Notes: generated from the sequence alone by a model not told the origin. A stretch of 64,000 nucleotides of DNA from Ceratorhiza oryzae-sativae (GCA_030998015.1 JARWMV010000069.1:1-64000), one strand, 5' to 3'. Shown: positions 34,692 through 46,592, counted from the stretch's first letter. Made by a program: numbers and translations.

Positions 34692-35369
34692 TCCAGGGCC
34701 CACCCAACTGATAAGTCATGCCAGTGCAAGTGTTTGGCCTTGAGACCAGTGTCCCATTTATAAGTATTTTGTATTTAATGTGTGTAATTGGACCAATGCA
34801 AGGAAACCATATGCTACATGTGGGGTGATGCACACAGCTGCACTCTGGGTGACATGGACAACCTTTTGGTCTGCATATAGCTGGTCCTGCAGTCCTAAAT
34901 TGTCACTTATGCTAAGTGAACCTGTCCTTTGCTGGGTACATATAGAAGCTTATACTCAGCCCAGATTGACTAGGGTGAGTGGAAGCACCTCTGGTAGCTT
35001 CTAATACATTCCATCTGCTTTGTGTGGATGTCCTTCTTGCAACTTGACCTGGTTGTGCTCCCAGCGTTCTGTATGTAAAGCTCAGTGTCTTAGCTTGGAT
35101 ATACAATACATTGTGTTTAATCTTCTTTACCATAGTGTTTGCAGTGGTGTGGGGTGAGAGAAACTTGGCTGGGTCTGCACAGGCTGCAATCTGGTGGGGT
35201 TGCAACAGCTGGGTGTGGCACTATGCTAAGGAAACAATGTGGTACATAGGGCTGGCTACTGTTGGATCAATATGTGTCCCCAACATGGCTTGGGACTTGT
35301 ATGAAAGGTAGGAAAATAGAGATAAAATAAAATCAGAATAAATTTGTGCTAATGGTCTAGGCCATGACA
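34692..35369 (-). mobile_element. LTR-like sequence of the TGTCATGGCC family
   Basis: On the minus strand TGTCATGGCCTAGACC at 35369 matches the LTR start at 6682 over its first 15 bases, and AGCACAAATTTATTCTGATT follows in both. The far end was not located; 34692 is only the edge of copy C. No coding sequence remains. Confidence 0.5.
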
Positions 35370-35489
35370 GTGGCTGACTATGATATATTATTGCCCCCCC
35401 CCTCCATATGGATCCCTATGGAAAACTTGTTAAGCCAGTGGGATGTAGTATCTACCAAATCCCTCACCACTCTTTGGACTGTCAGTATT

Positions 35490-35524
35490 GAAATCTCCAA
35501 GCACAGGTGGAGCTTGGAGATTTC
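35490..35524. repeat. Perfect 13-bp inverted repeat
   Basis: GAAATCTCCAAGC and its exact reverse complement are separated by nine bases. It could form a stable hairpin. It lies in the CpG-free block next to a G-rich run, and no function is evident. Confidence 0.7.
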
Positions 35525-35815
35525 ACAGAGTGGTGCTAAGTGCCAACCATGGAGAGTAAGGAATGAAACAGAGTTTGTTACAAACAATTATGGAGCATGT
35601 TGAGTGAATTCTTATAAACATTGAATAAATCAGAGTGGAAAAGACCTGGCAAAAATGATAAAAGATGAATAAGGGATTATAAAAGTGCTGCTAGAGTCAG
35701 CCTGTTCAAAAACATGACCTCAATAATGAAGCAAGACATACAGAGGAAGTCATGGGGGAAGTGATGAATGCAGAAATGTCACAAAAGAGAGGGAGATGTT
35801 TCTATACAGGATGCC

Positions 35816-37052
35816 TCTTGAATTTACAATCATATGTGTTCATGTATGCATTATGTTTGTCATGAACTGACATGCATATACCTACTATATAATATTTTGC
35901 TGAATTATTCCATTTTCTTTTGAGAACATTTTCAAAACACACTTGTGTTATTTGGGACAACTATATCACATGATTCATGGAATGTTCCAGACTGCTTACC
36001 AATATGTATTTCATCTTTGATGTGAAATTCTGCAGCTCTGCAGCAGCTTCCATTGCTTAACAATATGACTTGTAGTATAGTTGTGTTTATGTTGACTCAA
36101 GGATCATATATAAACTGGGTCAAGTTCAACAAGGTCTCCTCACAAACTTGACCTCCTTGTCTAATACAAGTATTGTTCTACCTTTGCTCCCTGTCTTGCA
36201 ATGTGTTGCTGTTGTCCTTACTCCCCTCATTGCTATTGCCAAGTCATCCATGGGCTCTGCCTCTGTGACATAAGACATCCTCATTGTGTCATGACCCAAT
36301 GTCATGAACACAATTTATTATATTTTATTTTCATTTTTGTCTTTTATATATTTTTCTCTAAGTCAAGTTTATTCTATTTTTTACAATATATGCATTGCCA
36401 CATTACATAATAGTGCCACAGTGCTTATTTTAGTGTTTTCCATATCAGCTTGCTCTAGTACTGTACTTGTCTCATCTCAGTTATTCTCTTGCAGTTGTAT
36501 CTCACCTCTGTGCTGTACGAGAACTTGTACATGGTAGTTAGCTGAATATAAAAGGGAGAGTCTGAGAGCCTTAAGTCTCAGAACTCAACCTCTTGTCCTG
36601 TCATCCCTTCTACCTGTATGGTCACCAAGCCATAACAGTTCCTGCCCAGTACTCTTAAGTACAAGTGTACCTCTTATAAACCCATATCCTTGGTGCCTCA
36701 TCACCTTCTACCCCTTCCTCCTTCCCTGTGTATCCCTTAGACATTGCAGGTTGACTCTCTGTATTTATTACAGTGGAGTAGGGTGTTACCCTTTGTTGGT
36801 ATTTGCCCCTGTCTAAGGCTCTGGCCTTGACACATTGTCCCTAGACTTGTTGTTGCTGACAGTGTTTGTACCTGTTTTCTGTCCATCTCTGGTATCATCT
36901 GTGAGTTTACAGGAACCACCTCTGTCCTTAGTTCTCTACCTTTGTAGTTGAGCTAAGGTATTGTATTTTCTCCCCTTCTTCTATGTATTTCTTTCCCACT
37001 GTACCTCACAGTACTATTGTATCTTAGCCCCCCAAAACCTCCCTGTGTGAGA
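35816..37052 (+). repeat. Short hairpin element, copy D/E, split by an insertion
   Basis: The left end TCTTGAATTTACAATC follows ATGCC (35811-35815). The right end CTGTGTGAGA (37052) precedes ATGCC (37053-37057), a perfect 5-bp duplication. The two halves (35816-35857 and 36862-37052) add up to about 235 bp, the normal size. The hairpin is near 36931, with CTTTGTAG instead of CTTCGTAG. Between the halves sits the 1004-bp insert. Confidence 0.8.
35858..36861 (+). mobile_element. LTR-like insert nested in hairpin element D/E
   Basis: The termini TGTCA...TGACA are perfect inverted repeats, and the flanks ATGTT (35853-35857) and GTGTT (36862-36866) fit a 5-bp target duplication with one change. 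It contains a TATA box (AATATAAAAG near 36543) and the segment shared with 8188-8527. No open reading frame is present. A solo LTR is the best reading; a second LTR-like start (TGTCATGACC near 36288) may mean that it is itself composite. Confidence 0.7.
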
Positions 37053-38155
37053 ATGCCAAGGTACATGGACCTGTTGGTTCAAAAAGGCAAGGTAAGTTGT
37101 GCCTGTTCTGCCAGTGTGACTTGCTAGAGTTGAAGGCCCCTCTTGGCTGCAACAGATGGGCTCAATGGCTTAAGGTATGACTATGGGGGTTGGGGGGTAC
37201 TAGGATCTGTCCAATCACTCCCACAGTAATTTCAAACATCAAAAAGGGGTTGGGAATGACAAAAAATGCCAAGTGAGCATGTGAAGTGTTGTAACTATCT
37301 TTGTGGTGGCATTTTGGCTTCCCAAGTGTTGCCCTTTGGGAGAGGGGACAGCAGCACAAGGATGAATGTGCTCATCCTGCTCTACAGTAGCCCACTGTAC
37401 CTGGATATACAGGACTTGTCTGAAAAACAAAAGAAGCTAACACAGTAAAAATTGGGAAAATTGGAGTGATTGTGTGCTCATGGTCTAGACCATGCCAGAG
37501 TGCTCACAACCCTAGCTGGATTTGGCAGTGATGCAGTGATCTAGCTCACTTAGACTTTCAGCTTTTTGTGGAGATATGCCCACATGCCACTAGCTTGGGT
37601 TTGATTCACAAAATTCATTTACTATGCACTGATTTCAAAGTAACTTGGGCTTGAAGAGGCCACCAAGATAGCAAGAGAGATTGCCATTGCAACCTTGAAT
37701 CAGCTTAAGTTGAAATAATTTCCCTCTAATTGAACCTTGTAATTTCTGATTGGGTCAAAATTTAGTGCCCTAGTTATGTTTCCATGAACCTTTTGGTGAA
37801 TCATGTGGAAAACCTCATGAAATGCTTAACCTTGATTCATATATCAATTGATATCAGCTGAACAGAAAGACACTGCTCAAGCACCATGATGTCCCATCTG
37901 TCAGGCAATATCTCCATGAGATCTGAGCATGGGATATATGGGCTACTCCACTCCATCATCAACATGCACACAACTGCAACCCAGGGTGGGGCTGATTCTG
38001 CAGCAATCAATACCCCATTGGAGGAAATATAGGAAGGAGTGTGTCACCATATGGCACAAGGCACTAACACTAGCAGACAATACAATCAGTCAGCAATGGC
38101 TATAAAATCAACTGGCCACAAGTGATCCCAACAGCATTATCAAGGCTACTAGATC
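37053..38155. other. CpG-free DNA upstream of P450 paralog 3
   Basis: No gene supported. An altered LTR-start sequence (minus strand, TGGCATGGTCTAGACC) lies near 37497. A TATA box (TATAAAAT, 38101-38108) stands 48 bp before the P450 start codon. Confidence 0.4.
38101..38108 (+). promoter_or_regulatory. TATA box of P450 paralog 3
   Basis: TATAAAAT, 48 bp upstream of ATG 38156. Position and sequence fit a core promoter element. Confidence 0.5.
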
Positions 38156-40362
38156 ATGAACAACTCTTCCATACTTCTCTGAACTCTTGCCACTACTGCT
38201 GCTGTATCTGTTGGATGGTTACTGATACGAAAGCCAAAAATTGAAACAGACCTGCTTCCTCCTAGCCCAGTTTATTGGCCAGTCATTGGAAATCTTCCAT
38301 CAATGCCCACAGTAAGCAAGCACATTGGGTTTATGAAACTTGGAAAAGAGCTCAACAGTAAGTTTTTTTTTATATCAATTGAATCCTGGCTAGCCTGATG
38401 TGTCGTTCGACAGGTAATATCATCTTGTTGCAAATTTTTGGTACCATACTGATTGTGTTGAATTCGGCTGAGGATGCCACCAATCTGTTGGACAAGTGGT
38501 CCAGCATATATTCCGACCGGAATTGTCCAACAATGGTGAAAGAACCTTCATTGTGGGTGGTTTCCTATGGACAACAGGTGCCAACGACTTACCTTGTATT
38601 TGTTTCAGAAGAGTGAACCGGCCAGGTTTCACCTCAGTCTTGGGATGAAACAACAGGTGGAGAAAGTCTTGCCGACTCATGCATACTTGGCTGCACAAAA
38701 AGGCGGCCGAGAGGTTTCATGCATCCCAACAGGCTCAAGTTCAACTACTCTTGAAGAGATTGCTGCAGAGATCAACCGAGGTCTTTACTTCGGAAGACCT
38801 TGAAGCGGAGATTTTCAGGTGGAGCCGACTCGGTGTGATGATTCGCAATTGACGATAAATTTTTGTAGGAGCACCGCTGCAACTCTTGTGAACTCGATAT
38901 ATGGATACAAGCTCCAATCTCATACCGATCCGTTCGTGCTTAAGCTTAAAGAGGCGATGGACCACATGGTGGATGCTGTGATGGCATCTAGTACGTCCAT
39001 AATGACGGGCCATGTTAATCGTATGAATTTTTATACCTGCAGATTTCATGGTGAACCTATTTCCCGCCCTTATTTATGTCCCCGAGTGGCTTCCCGGAGC
39101 GGGGTGGAAACGAACGGCTCGAGAGTGGAGAGAACAAAAGGATCATGCGGTCGACATGGCGTACAACTGGACTAAGCAGCAAATAGTGTGTCTACCTAAG
39201 CCACTTACACATGAATAATCATGGTTTTACTTTGGCAGGCAAACGGTACGAATGAACCATCAATTATTGCATCATCGATCGAGAATTCAGCAAGAATGGG
39301 AATAAACGCCGATGAAATCGACTTCTACCTCAAGGACGTGGCTGCTACTCTACTCGCAGGTATTCGAATTGCATCTTTCATGTTCTGTATTTACTAAAAG
39401 TAGGTCTTTGTGGGACCTTAGGTGGCACCGACACAGTGAGTAGCTTTGCGATATTGATCGTCATACAGGGGCGGAAACTTACCATGCCTTGACGTAGACC
39501 GCCAATAGCGTGCTTGTGTTCATGCTAGCAATGCTTATGTTTCCAGAAACACAACGCAAGGCTCAAGAGGAGATTGATTCAGTAGTTGGGTCGACTCGAC
39601 TACCAACCATGGCCGATCAACCAAAACTAGAATATGTTCAGCGACTTATACGTGAGCTGGCGCGATGGTGCCCCGTTGTCCCCGGAGGTATGCCCGCAAA
39701 ACGCTAGTTGTGATTATTGTTTGAACATCTCGTCTAGGATTCCCGCATGCGTGTTATCAGGGCGATGTCTATAAGGGATACCGTATTCCCAAAGGTACCT
39801 TGGTGTAAGTAGACGTTAAGGGAAGACAAGATATCACCATTGATGCGAGATGAACCCAGCTTTCCAAATGTCTGGTACTTTGCATCATCAGCTGCAACTT
39901 CGGGCATAACATTGAAATCTTCTGTAGGGCGATGTGTCGAAATCCAACTGTCTATCCCAACCCAGAAGAGTTCAATCCGGATAGGTTCCTTGATCCTAAG
40001 GTGCCCACCTCTCCCGTCTTTGGCTATGGTCGAAGGTATAGAGATTACTATATATGATTTCACATCATTTGTTTGATGCGGCTATTTAGAACTTGTCCTG
40101 GAATGCACTTTGCGAATTCCTCCCTCTTCATCGCTATCGTCTCAATTCTGGCAACATTCAATATATCTACGGCCCAGGACAAGGATGGAAATGAGATCAA
40201 ACCCTTTCTGTAAGAAGAATCTCGGGGAGCGGTTTAGTGAGCACATGTTATAGGAATGACGCATTCTGCTGACCATTTGCACGCAGCCGACCCGAACCGT
40301 TCAAGGTGGTTTTGAGCCCCCGCTCACAAGCAAACAAAGATATCATTAACGGAATACCATAG
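38156..40362 (+). pseudogene. Cytochrome P450 (paralog 3), pseudogene with TGA stops
   Basis: The exon order and lengths follow paralogs 1 and 2. ATG 38156 is followed by an in-frame TGA at 38180-38182, before the proline hinge LLPPSPVYWPVIGN. A second TGA lies at 38646-38648, where the paralogs read GYN, and next to it an Arg codon has become Cys (TGC). Downstream motifs survive: TTSEDLEA region, GGTDT, ELAR for ExxR, NPEEFNPDRF and the haem region FGYGRRTCPGMHFA. Reading ends with TAG at 40360-40362. Exon 1 lies within the CpG-free block while later exons have normal CpG. A readthrough or start downstream of the first TGA would lose the membrane anchor. Confidence 0.85.
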
Positions 40363-40758
40363 GAACTCCGAGGCCTATTTTTGTCCTGGCTGAAAATTCA
40401 TAGTGCGAATAATGTTGAACGTACCCGAGCAATGAAGCATAACCTGACCAAAGTAAATCAGTCGGACGATTGAGATTAAAAAAAAAATACAAGTTTGCCC
40501 CCTCCTTGCATTTCACGTGTTACAGTTTCGCTCTAGTATCTGATCAGTCGGGCTTCACAAGGAGTGTGCATGAGCGCAGGGCGATCGCGAGTGGACCCTT
40601 ACACCAGCGCTTACGTGCCGGCGGGTGGGGCTGCCAGCCTCAATCATGACATCACGGCAGATCTCGTCATATGACCAGCCAAGCAAGGGCTGAACGCGTG
40701 AAACTTGGCGCGTGGTATAAGACCAGCCTGTGATGCAAACATCACAAAATGAACAACG
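40363..40758. other. Intergenic, promoter side of the GMC gene
   Basis: No gene seen. A TATA-like GTATAAGA lies about 45 bp before the GMC start. Confidence 0.4.
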
Positions 40759-43184
40759 ATGAAGCCCCTCTCGGCACTGCTCTATGCTGCCCCCGTGCTG
40801 GCCGCCGGCATCGTGTACAACGACCAGATCGACGCCGCTTATGATTTTGTCATCGCCGGCGGAGGTCTCGCCGGACTTGTGTTGGCGAGCAGGCTGAGCG
40901 AAGACTCCAACACGACCGTGTTGGTGCTCGAGGCTGGCGCGTCGGGAGATGCGGTCAAGGCCAGGATAGGTAAGTCGACCAGCGGGGAACTGGAGCGTCG
41001 AGAGCTGAGCCGGTTCTAGACATTCCTGGCAACGCATATTACTCGTCGCTGCTTGGCACAAGCTACGATTGGCAATATGTTACAGAGCCTCAGCCAAGAT
41101 TGGGGAACCGCCGACTGCCTTGGCCACGAGGGAAAACGCTTGGAGGGTGTGTATCTCTCTCCATGTCTCTTTCGTCTATTGAATACTTGCAGTTCGACAG
41201 CGGTCAATGGTCTCTACCTCGTCCGCCCATCCGCTCTCGAAGTCGATGCCTGGTCCCAACTCCTCACCGGCCAATCCTCTGCCCCAGCGTGGTCATGGGC
41301 CTCCCTCTTCGAAGCTATGAAAAAGTCTGAAAACTTTACCGAGCCGAGTGCCAGGATCAAGTCCCAAGGGCGCATCATGTATGATATCACTTCCCACGGC
41401 CGATCCGGCCCGTTGCACTACAGCTACCCGGGGTATATTGTCCCGGTCGTGGGCAACTGGACTGCTACTCTCGACTGGATTGGTATCCCCCCGAGCCCGG
41501 ACGCGAATGGTGGGAGCGGCTGGGGTGGTTTCATCGCCACGAGTTCGATCAATCCAACGAATTGGACTCGATCATATTCGAGAAGTGCATATATCGATCC
41601 GCTCGGTCCTCGACCCAACCTCGCGATCCTGCCCAACGCGACTGTCACAAGGATAATTTGGGCGCCTCAAAAGGACTCAAACGGCAAAGCCGTGGCCAGC
41701 GGGGTAGAGTTTGCCGCGACTAGGAATGGCCCCAGGAGGACCGTCAACGCCCGGCGAGAGGTAATTTTAGCAGGTGGGGCGATCGGAAGCCCGAATATTG
41801 CGATGCATAGTGGGATAGGTCCCAAGGACGTCTTGAACAGGCTGAACATACCTGTCGGTACGTCAAATGATCTTCGCACGACCCGCTGGGCCTGACTTCT
41901 AGCCTAGTTTATGAACTGCCAGGCGTGGGAGCGCACCTCCAGGATCACGTCGCAACCCAAGTCGTCTTCCGAACCACCGCCGAAACCGCCGCGTCCATTC
42001 GAAACTCGGACCAGCTCGACAACGGAGCCTCGGCTCCGTTCCTTTCATTTATCAACTCGGCCATTGCGTACGCCAACGTCACTGATCTGTTTGGAGACTG
42101 GGCGTCCACGTTCCAGGAGGAGCTCCGAGCGAACTTGACGGATAGTCTCAACCGGCTCACGTTCAGCACGGACGATCGGGTGAAGAAGGGCTACCAGGCC
42201 ATATACGAGACTACAATGAACAAGCTGTTGATGAGCCAAGTTGGGCAGGTACGTTTGTGTTCACCATGCTCTCACAGTGCTGAGACCTTGGCCTAAATTA
42301 CTACTTCTGCCATAGGTCGAGCTCCTGTTCTCTTTGACTGGCACATCCGCCGGTTCAGACACGATCGCCATCCAAGCCGCCCTTCAGCATCCCTTTTCCC
42401 AAGGCCATCTCTACGTTAATAGCACTAATCCATTCGACCCGCCTGTGATCGACCCGAACTATCTCGCTCACGACGGAGATATCCTGATGCTGAGAGAAGG
42501 ACTGAAGCTTGCGAGAAAGCTTGGACAAACACAGCCTCTGAATGCGTCGATTGTGCAAGAGGTGTCGCCGGGCAGTTCGATCCAGACTGACGACGATTGG
42601 GACGCATGGTTGCTTGGGCAGGTGCAGACTGAGTATGTATTTGCTATCAGCTTTCACAGAGACATGGGAGTTGACTGTGCCGGGCGTTGGATAGGTATCA
42701 TCCTGGATGCACGATGTCCATGTTACCAGAGGATCACGCGGGCGTTGTCGATTCCGATCTGAGGATGTATGGGACAAGTAAGCCATGCACTCATACACTC
42801 CATCTGATGAAATGCTCACAACCTCTTCTCGCACAGGTAACGTTCGGGTGGCCGACTCGTCTATATTCCCTATCCAATTTGCCGCTCACGTGAGTTTCGA
42901 TGAGATCCATGTCGATTGAAAACTCACGAAGTTCCTAGCTGATGGCGCCGACCTATGGAATGGCCGAACAAGCAGCTTCGATTATCCGAGCCCAGTACAA
43001 CGGCGTGCCTCCTCCAGCCTCTACAGTCAGCACCAGCGCACCAGGTAGCGCAACGCAGACCGGCTCGCCCGCGAGTAGCAACGACAATAGCGGCGGAAAA
43101 TCAAACGACGCTGGGAAAATCGAGGTTGGGAATATGGTGGGGTGTATCATGGTCGGGCTGGCGGCATGGTTGGCGGGGTGGTGA
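40759..43184 (+). CDS. GMC oxidoreductase (aryl-alcohol/glucose oxidase-like), secreted, 680 aa
   Basis: Eight exons: 40759-40969, 41020-41146, 41193-41857, 41908-42248, 42316-42632, 42695-42777, 42837-42889 and 42939-43184. The 2043 coding bases are in one frame, with introns of 46-67 nt. A signal peptide ([17 protein letters not shown]) precedes the FAD-binding loop [26 protein letters not shown] is the GMC signature region. The catalytic His regions are YHPGCTMSM and the stretch around [16 protein letters not shown]. The last 60 residues are a Ser/Thr/Gly-rich linker ending in a hydrophobic segment ([16 protein letters not shown]), typical of a GPI-anchor signal. Such enzymes oxidise alcohols or sugars and give H2O2 or reduced quinones. 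The substrate is not predictable here. Confidence 0.92.
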
Positions 43185-45219
43185 TGAAAGAAGTGATCGT
43201 GTGCGGCTAGGTTATGTGAATGTTGAGGAAGTAACGGACTTTTCGACTAGATGTGCCGAAAGAACTTTTTACCCCGCTGATACGTGGACTATATCTATGT
43301 ATTGACAACCCCCGTAATGAATCCGATATATTATTGCGTTGCGTTTCACTCCCGGGATCCGTTTGAGAGAAACACATACATCCGCATTGGCCAACTGGCG
43401 CTCGCGGGCTGACGATTGTCTGCCCCTTATATCCAGCCAGCCGGTCACGGTGGAACGGCAGCTGGTATTTAACCCGGGCTGATCCAGGTTCGCGTTGTCG
43501 ATTTACAATCTTGCGTAGTAACATTCGGTGAGGGTTCGCCATTGGGGATGGAACATTGTAAACGACCTCGCGGAGAATTATTAGGAGCTTGGCGAAAGGA
43601 TGATAAGGCGTCATGACCTACGTCGGCAGCGACCAAGAACCTAGCAAACAGAGCGGCTGAAACTAGGTTTCTGTTAGAGACGAAAGTCTCCAACGGTTCA
43701 ACACTTAGCATTGGTTGCAGTGGAAGGCTGGAAGATGTTGGACTGCTATCGTCTGCATATGCGTCCCTCATTTATATATATAGAGCAGGTGCAACGAGTC
43801 TCCGTACAAAGCGCGTGTACGAAATATCGTCATGAAACACATTTGAGTGAATCGTACCGAAAAGAGGCCGCATAACCTACTAACTTTTAATTTTTGACGA
43901 CCCCTTTTTGGGACCAATAGTTTGAACAACCGACCGATGAGCTTATTATACCAGTTTTTGGTATGTTATGTGGAAATTTCTAGTAATTTTCGGGGCCCAA
44001 TAACCGCCCCTGATTCTTACTAAAATTCAGGATGTGTAGTGGTGCAAACAGCTTCTGAACATACCAAGCGGTACAACATCGATATTTGCACGTAAACCCA
44101 ATGCTATGCTCGTAATCGACTCACATTTCTATTTTACGTTCTGTTCTATCATGTATGAAAATCGTACCCTCTGTAACACCATTCTCACAACAATGTATCT
44201 CCATGTTCCTGCTCCGCCTTATCCAGTTGTACCGCATATATAAACAAATACATTTTCGCCTCTATCCCTAAAGACATTTCACCACCCTCGCTCGCGTTCT
44301 ACGCGTACGTGCTCAATCACTCATTATCCTTTGCGCTACTCACTCCTGAAGCGCGCCCGTTCGTCTCGCTTCATCACGCTCGGTCGTTGAATAAACCATA
44401 CGTGATATCCGCACTGGCTAACAGCTCAACCATCTAGTACAATAGTGTCAAGTCATATCATCCCGCTCAACCCTTGGCCAAGACCAGATTGTGACTCGGT
44501 GGCTACTCGACGCGCACTCTTCAATTCCCGCTGTGGAACACGTCGCCTAGCCTGCCCATTCCCCTCACGCTTAGACCCAAGATTCCAGAATTCACCTTGA
44601 TGTTTCTGCGCGCTCCCCTCAGGAGGCCAAATTAACTTGGACTTCTGGCGTTTCGCCGAGGGGGTCAAGCCTCTAGTACTTTAGGTTAACCCACAAAAGA
44701 TCCGGGCCTCGTCTCCCGGTAGGCACATATGCGCGGCCCTCTCTCTCAGGGCATTCCATGACTGGCATTCGCCCACTCTATGAACCTTGTGGGCGTGCCC
44801 CATCCCGCCTCCGATTCACACGACACACACACCCTCAATGATCCTATCCGATTGCCGTTCCGGGACCTATAGCCCGGGTACAACCGAACCGTACTACCAC
44901 TCTCCCGGGTGCTCGGCCCCTAGGTTAGCGTAGAGGTAAGACAGATTTGGTTACCACTGCGGTCAATGCAAGGTATGAAGGGCATATATGTTCTCCTCAG
45001 TCAGAGAACATCCCCCCAGAGCCAACCTTACTCGCAATGACGCAGCGGCCTGCTGCCCCGACGTTTACTTCGTCTTTTAGTCTTCCCTCAATTTCATATA
45101 GTTAGTACCCTCTTGCACAGTCGTGGCCAATATGAACCCCAAATGATTCTATAGAATCCCGGCAAGGCGATGCTACAACACAAGTACCCAAAGCTACAAG
45201 CTTGCATAAAGAATCGGGG
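43185..45219. other. Long intergenic region, no gene seen
   Basis: Short frames on both strands show no domains. The last part is the probable promoter of the aquaglyceroporin gene. Confidence 0.4.
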
Positions 45220-46592
45220 ATGGAGAACAACAGTGGTACTGATGGAATCGACGCATGGTCTAGGATCAGGTTGGGTTCTTAGTTACTAACCTACTGCCTA
45301 TCCTGTCTTATGGCTAAGCTTCTCCAGGGCAATTGCGAGGGAGCCTGCAGCAGAATTCCTGGGGGTTCGTGCCCGATGTCTTCTTGCGATGAGGATATTG
45401 ACGGCGATATTTCAGACTATGATACTGGTTATGTTTGGCAATGCGGCAAACTGTCAAGTTACCTTGTCTGGTAGTGCGGCGGTGGCATCGAGCCCGAAAG
45501 GAGTATAGATCTTTTCGCCACTCTATGATTGGACGACTGACTCTATGATCAGGACTACCTCGCACTCTCTTTTGGATGGGCTACTGGAATCGCATTGGGC
45601 GCGTGGATCTCTGGAGGCATATCAGTGAGCATATGCTCGTGTAAGGTTTGAGTGGAAGTGTAGCTTACTTCACCACTAGGGAGGGCATATCAACCCGGCC
45701 ATTACAATCTCTCAGGCTGTGTTTCGTGGTTTTTCGTGGAGGAAGGTTCCGGCTTATGTCTTAGCTCAAATCTTTGGAGCTTGGGCGGGTGCCGGTCTGG
45801 TGTACGCCAATTATTATCGTGCTATCCAACTCTTTGAGGCAGAGGCCGCTACTAGCTCAGTTTCCGGTACAGCTGCTGCGTTGTTTGCCACTTTCCCGGT
45901 GTGTCTTACCGTTTTTTTGGACAATCTTGACCATATTCAATGACTTCTTTCAGGCACCTTACCTGTCCAATGGTAAGGATCATACACCCACATACTTCGG
46001 GCCCCCCTGTTGACCACTCAATCGCCAGTGCAAAGTTTTTTCCAAGAGTTTCTAGCAACTGCAATTTTAGTAATGGCGGTACTTGCGGCTACTGATAAAC
46101 AAAACGGGCCTCCGCCAGGCGGTCTCGTTCCTTTGGTACTATTCATCGTAATGCTCGGTATAAGCTCATGTTTTGGTATGCAAACATCGTAAGTTGTTGG
46201 ACCTATCCTTCACGGCGCTATCTGATATTGGGACTAGGTTCTCGCTCAATCCTGCCCGCGATATTGGGCCTCGGATTATGTGTTGGATGGCTGGGTATGG
46301 GCGTGAATGTAAGTATTGAATGAAATAGTCAAACTGGAGCCAGCTATTCACAGGAGTCGCTAGTATGGAAGTATCGGAGCCAGTATTGGTTATACACACC
46401 CGTGGTGAGTCAGTTCATTACTATACCCCTAGACAGACTCACTCATAGTGCCATTACCAGATGGGGCCAATTGCGGGAGCATTGACTGGAACAGCCGTTT
46501 ATGATCTACTTCTTTTTACCGGCCCCGAAAGTATCTTGAACAGAATGTTCGTGATGTCTTTTCTAACTACTACATTCACTTTGAATCACTGA
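45220..46592 (+). CDS. Aquaglyceroporin (MIP family), probable frameshift near the 3' end
   Basis: Exons: 45220-45269, 45328-45364, 45416-45502, 45553-45624, 45680-45898, 45954-45972, 46029-46188, 46238-46308, then a piece from about 46355 and a last exon from about 46462. The N-terminus reads AWSRIRAIAREPAAEFLG, followed by MIP helices. The first pore motif is GGHINPAIT and the second SLNPARDIGPR; Asp after NPAR marks the glycerol-conducting subgroup. Helix 6 is MGPIAGALTGTAVYDLLL. The protein should be a plasma membrane channel for glycerol and water. Between 46308 and 46360 the phases do not agree: the exon ends in phase 1, but the conserved continuation SLVWKYRSQYWLY needs phase 0. A one-base indel or an unusual splice is likely. 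Confidence 0.8.

Larger units (their letters stand above)
33905..38400. other. Second CpG-depleted block
   Basis: By eye only about three CG dinucleotides occur in 4.5 kb (near 35065, 36510 and 38226). The block contains hairpin-element copies C and D/E, a 1-kb LTR-like insert and other unidentified repeat-like DNA. It ends inside the third P450 gene, whose first exon is CpG-poor and whose later exons are normal. Confidence 0.8.
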
